A program made the position numbers and the translations under genes. The notes under the pieces are model-generated. The model was given only the letters and a program-made list of their open reading frames with translations, was not told where the DNA came from and did not search any database. Positions 6,282 to 6,358 of a stretch of DNA of 6,358 nucleotides are shown here, one piece after another. This DNA comes from Chitinophagaceae bacterium (GTDB taxonomy: Bacteria; Bacteroidota; Bacteroidia; Chitinophagales; Chitinophagaceae): assembly GCA_947481355.1 (NCBI GenBank), contig CANKGM010000122.1, positions 1 through 6,358 on the forward strand, in the 5' to 3' direction. Positions within the stretch are counted from its first letter, which is position 1. Every line of letters starts with the position of its first letter.

Positions 6282-6358
6282 TTAAGCTTTTGAGCGAATC
6301 ATTAATAAGCCAAAAACTAACATGCCTATTCCCGTATATAGATTTATATCTTTTGGCA
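6282..6358 (-). CDS. C-terminal end of a probable membrane protein (5' part beyond the window)
   Basis: The minus-strand frame entering from the right edge has 24 sense codons before a TAA at 6284-6282. It reads PKDINLYTGIGMLVFGLLMI and then RSKA. The hydrophobic segment followed by a short positively charged end looks like the last membrane helix of an integral membrane protein with its C terminus in the cytoplasm. The stop lies 23 bp before the start of the FAD oxidoreductase, a spacing normal for one operon. The other two minus-strand frames over this stretch give either an early stop or a less natural composition. The fragment is too short to name a family. Confidence 0.45.
   Translation of the reverse strand, partial: PKDINLYTGIGMLVFGLLMIRSKA

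Overview
The window looks like chromosomal DNA of a Bacteroidota bacterium. It is AT-rich, has almost no Shine-Dalgarno sequences, and its families are typical of that phylum: a GH95 glycosidase with a signal peptide, an ECF sigma factor with a small one-pass partner and a Spy/CnrX-like protein, and a GNS-type SGNH esterase. The order (Cytophagales, Flavobacteriales or another) cannot be fixed from this sequence. There are nine protein-coding genes, two of them cut by the window edges. I see no RNA gene, insertion sequence, CRISPR array or prophage signal. No intergenic gap exceeds about 150 bp.

Left part (1-1818, minus strand): a 4-hydroxyproline 2-epimerase of the proline racemase family, followed 10 bp downstream by the 5' end of a secreted GH95 glycosidase (alpha-L-fucosidase or alpha-L-galactosidase) that runs off the left edge. 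The spacing suggests one transcript. Taken together the pair hints at use of fucosylated or galactosylated, hydroxyproline-containing glycoproteins, but that link is inference.

Middle (1923-4726, plus strand): first, divergent from the epimerase, a multi-pass membrane diiron hydroxylase of the sterol desaturase/fatty acid hydroxylase superfamily with alkylglycerol-monooxygenase-like histidine motifs. Then comes a three-gene signalling unit: an ECF sigma factor, a one-pass membrane protein that is probably its anti-sigma factor, and a membrane-anchored Spy/CpxP/CnrX-like periplasmic sensor. The last two overlap by ATGA. The layout is that of an envelope or metal stress switch similar in principle to CnrYXH, with no obvious target gene beside it.

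Right part (4760-6358, minus strand, convergent with the sensor): a secreted SGNH/GDSL esterase, a stand-alone FAD/NAD(P)H oxidoreductase of the ferredoxin-NADP reductase type, and the last 24 codons of a probable membrane protein whose 5' part lies beyond the right edge.

Most of the window is ordinary housekeeping or accessory Bacteroidota sequence. The points most worth a second look are the hydroxyproline epimerase-GH95 pair and the sigma/anti-sigma/sensor triad of unknown signal.
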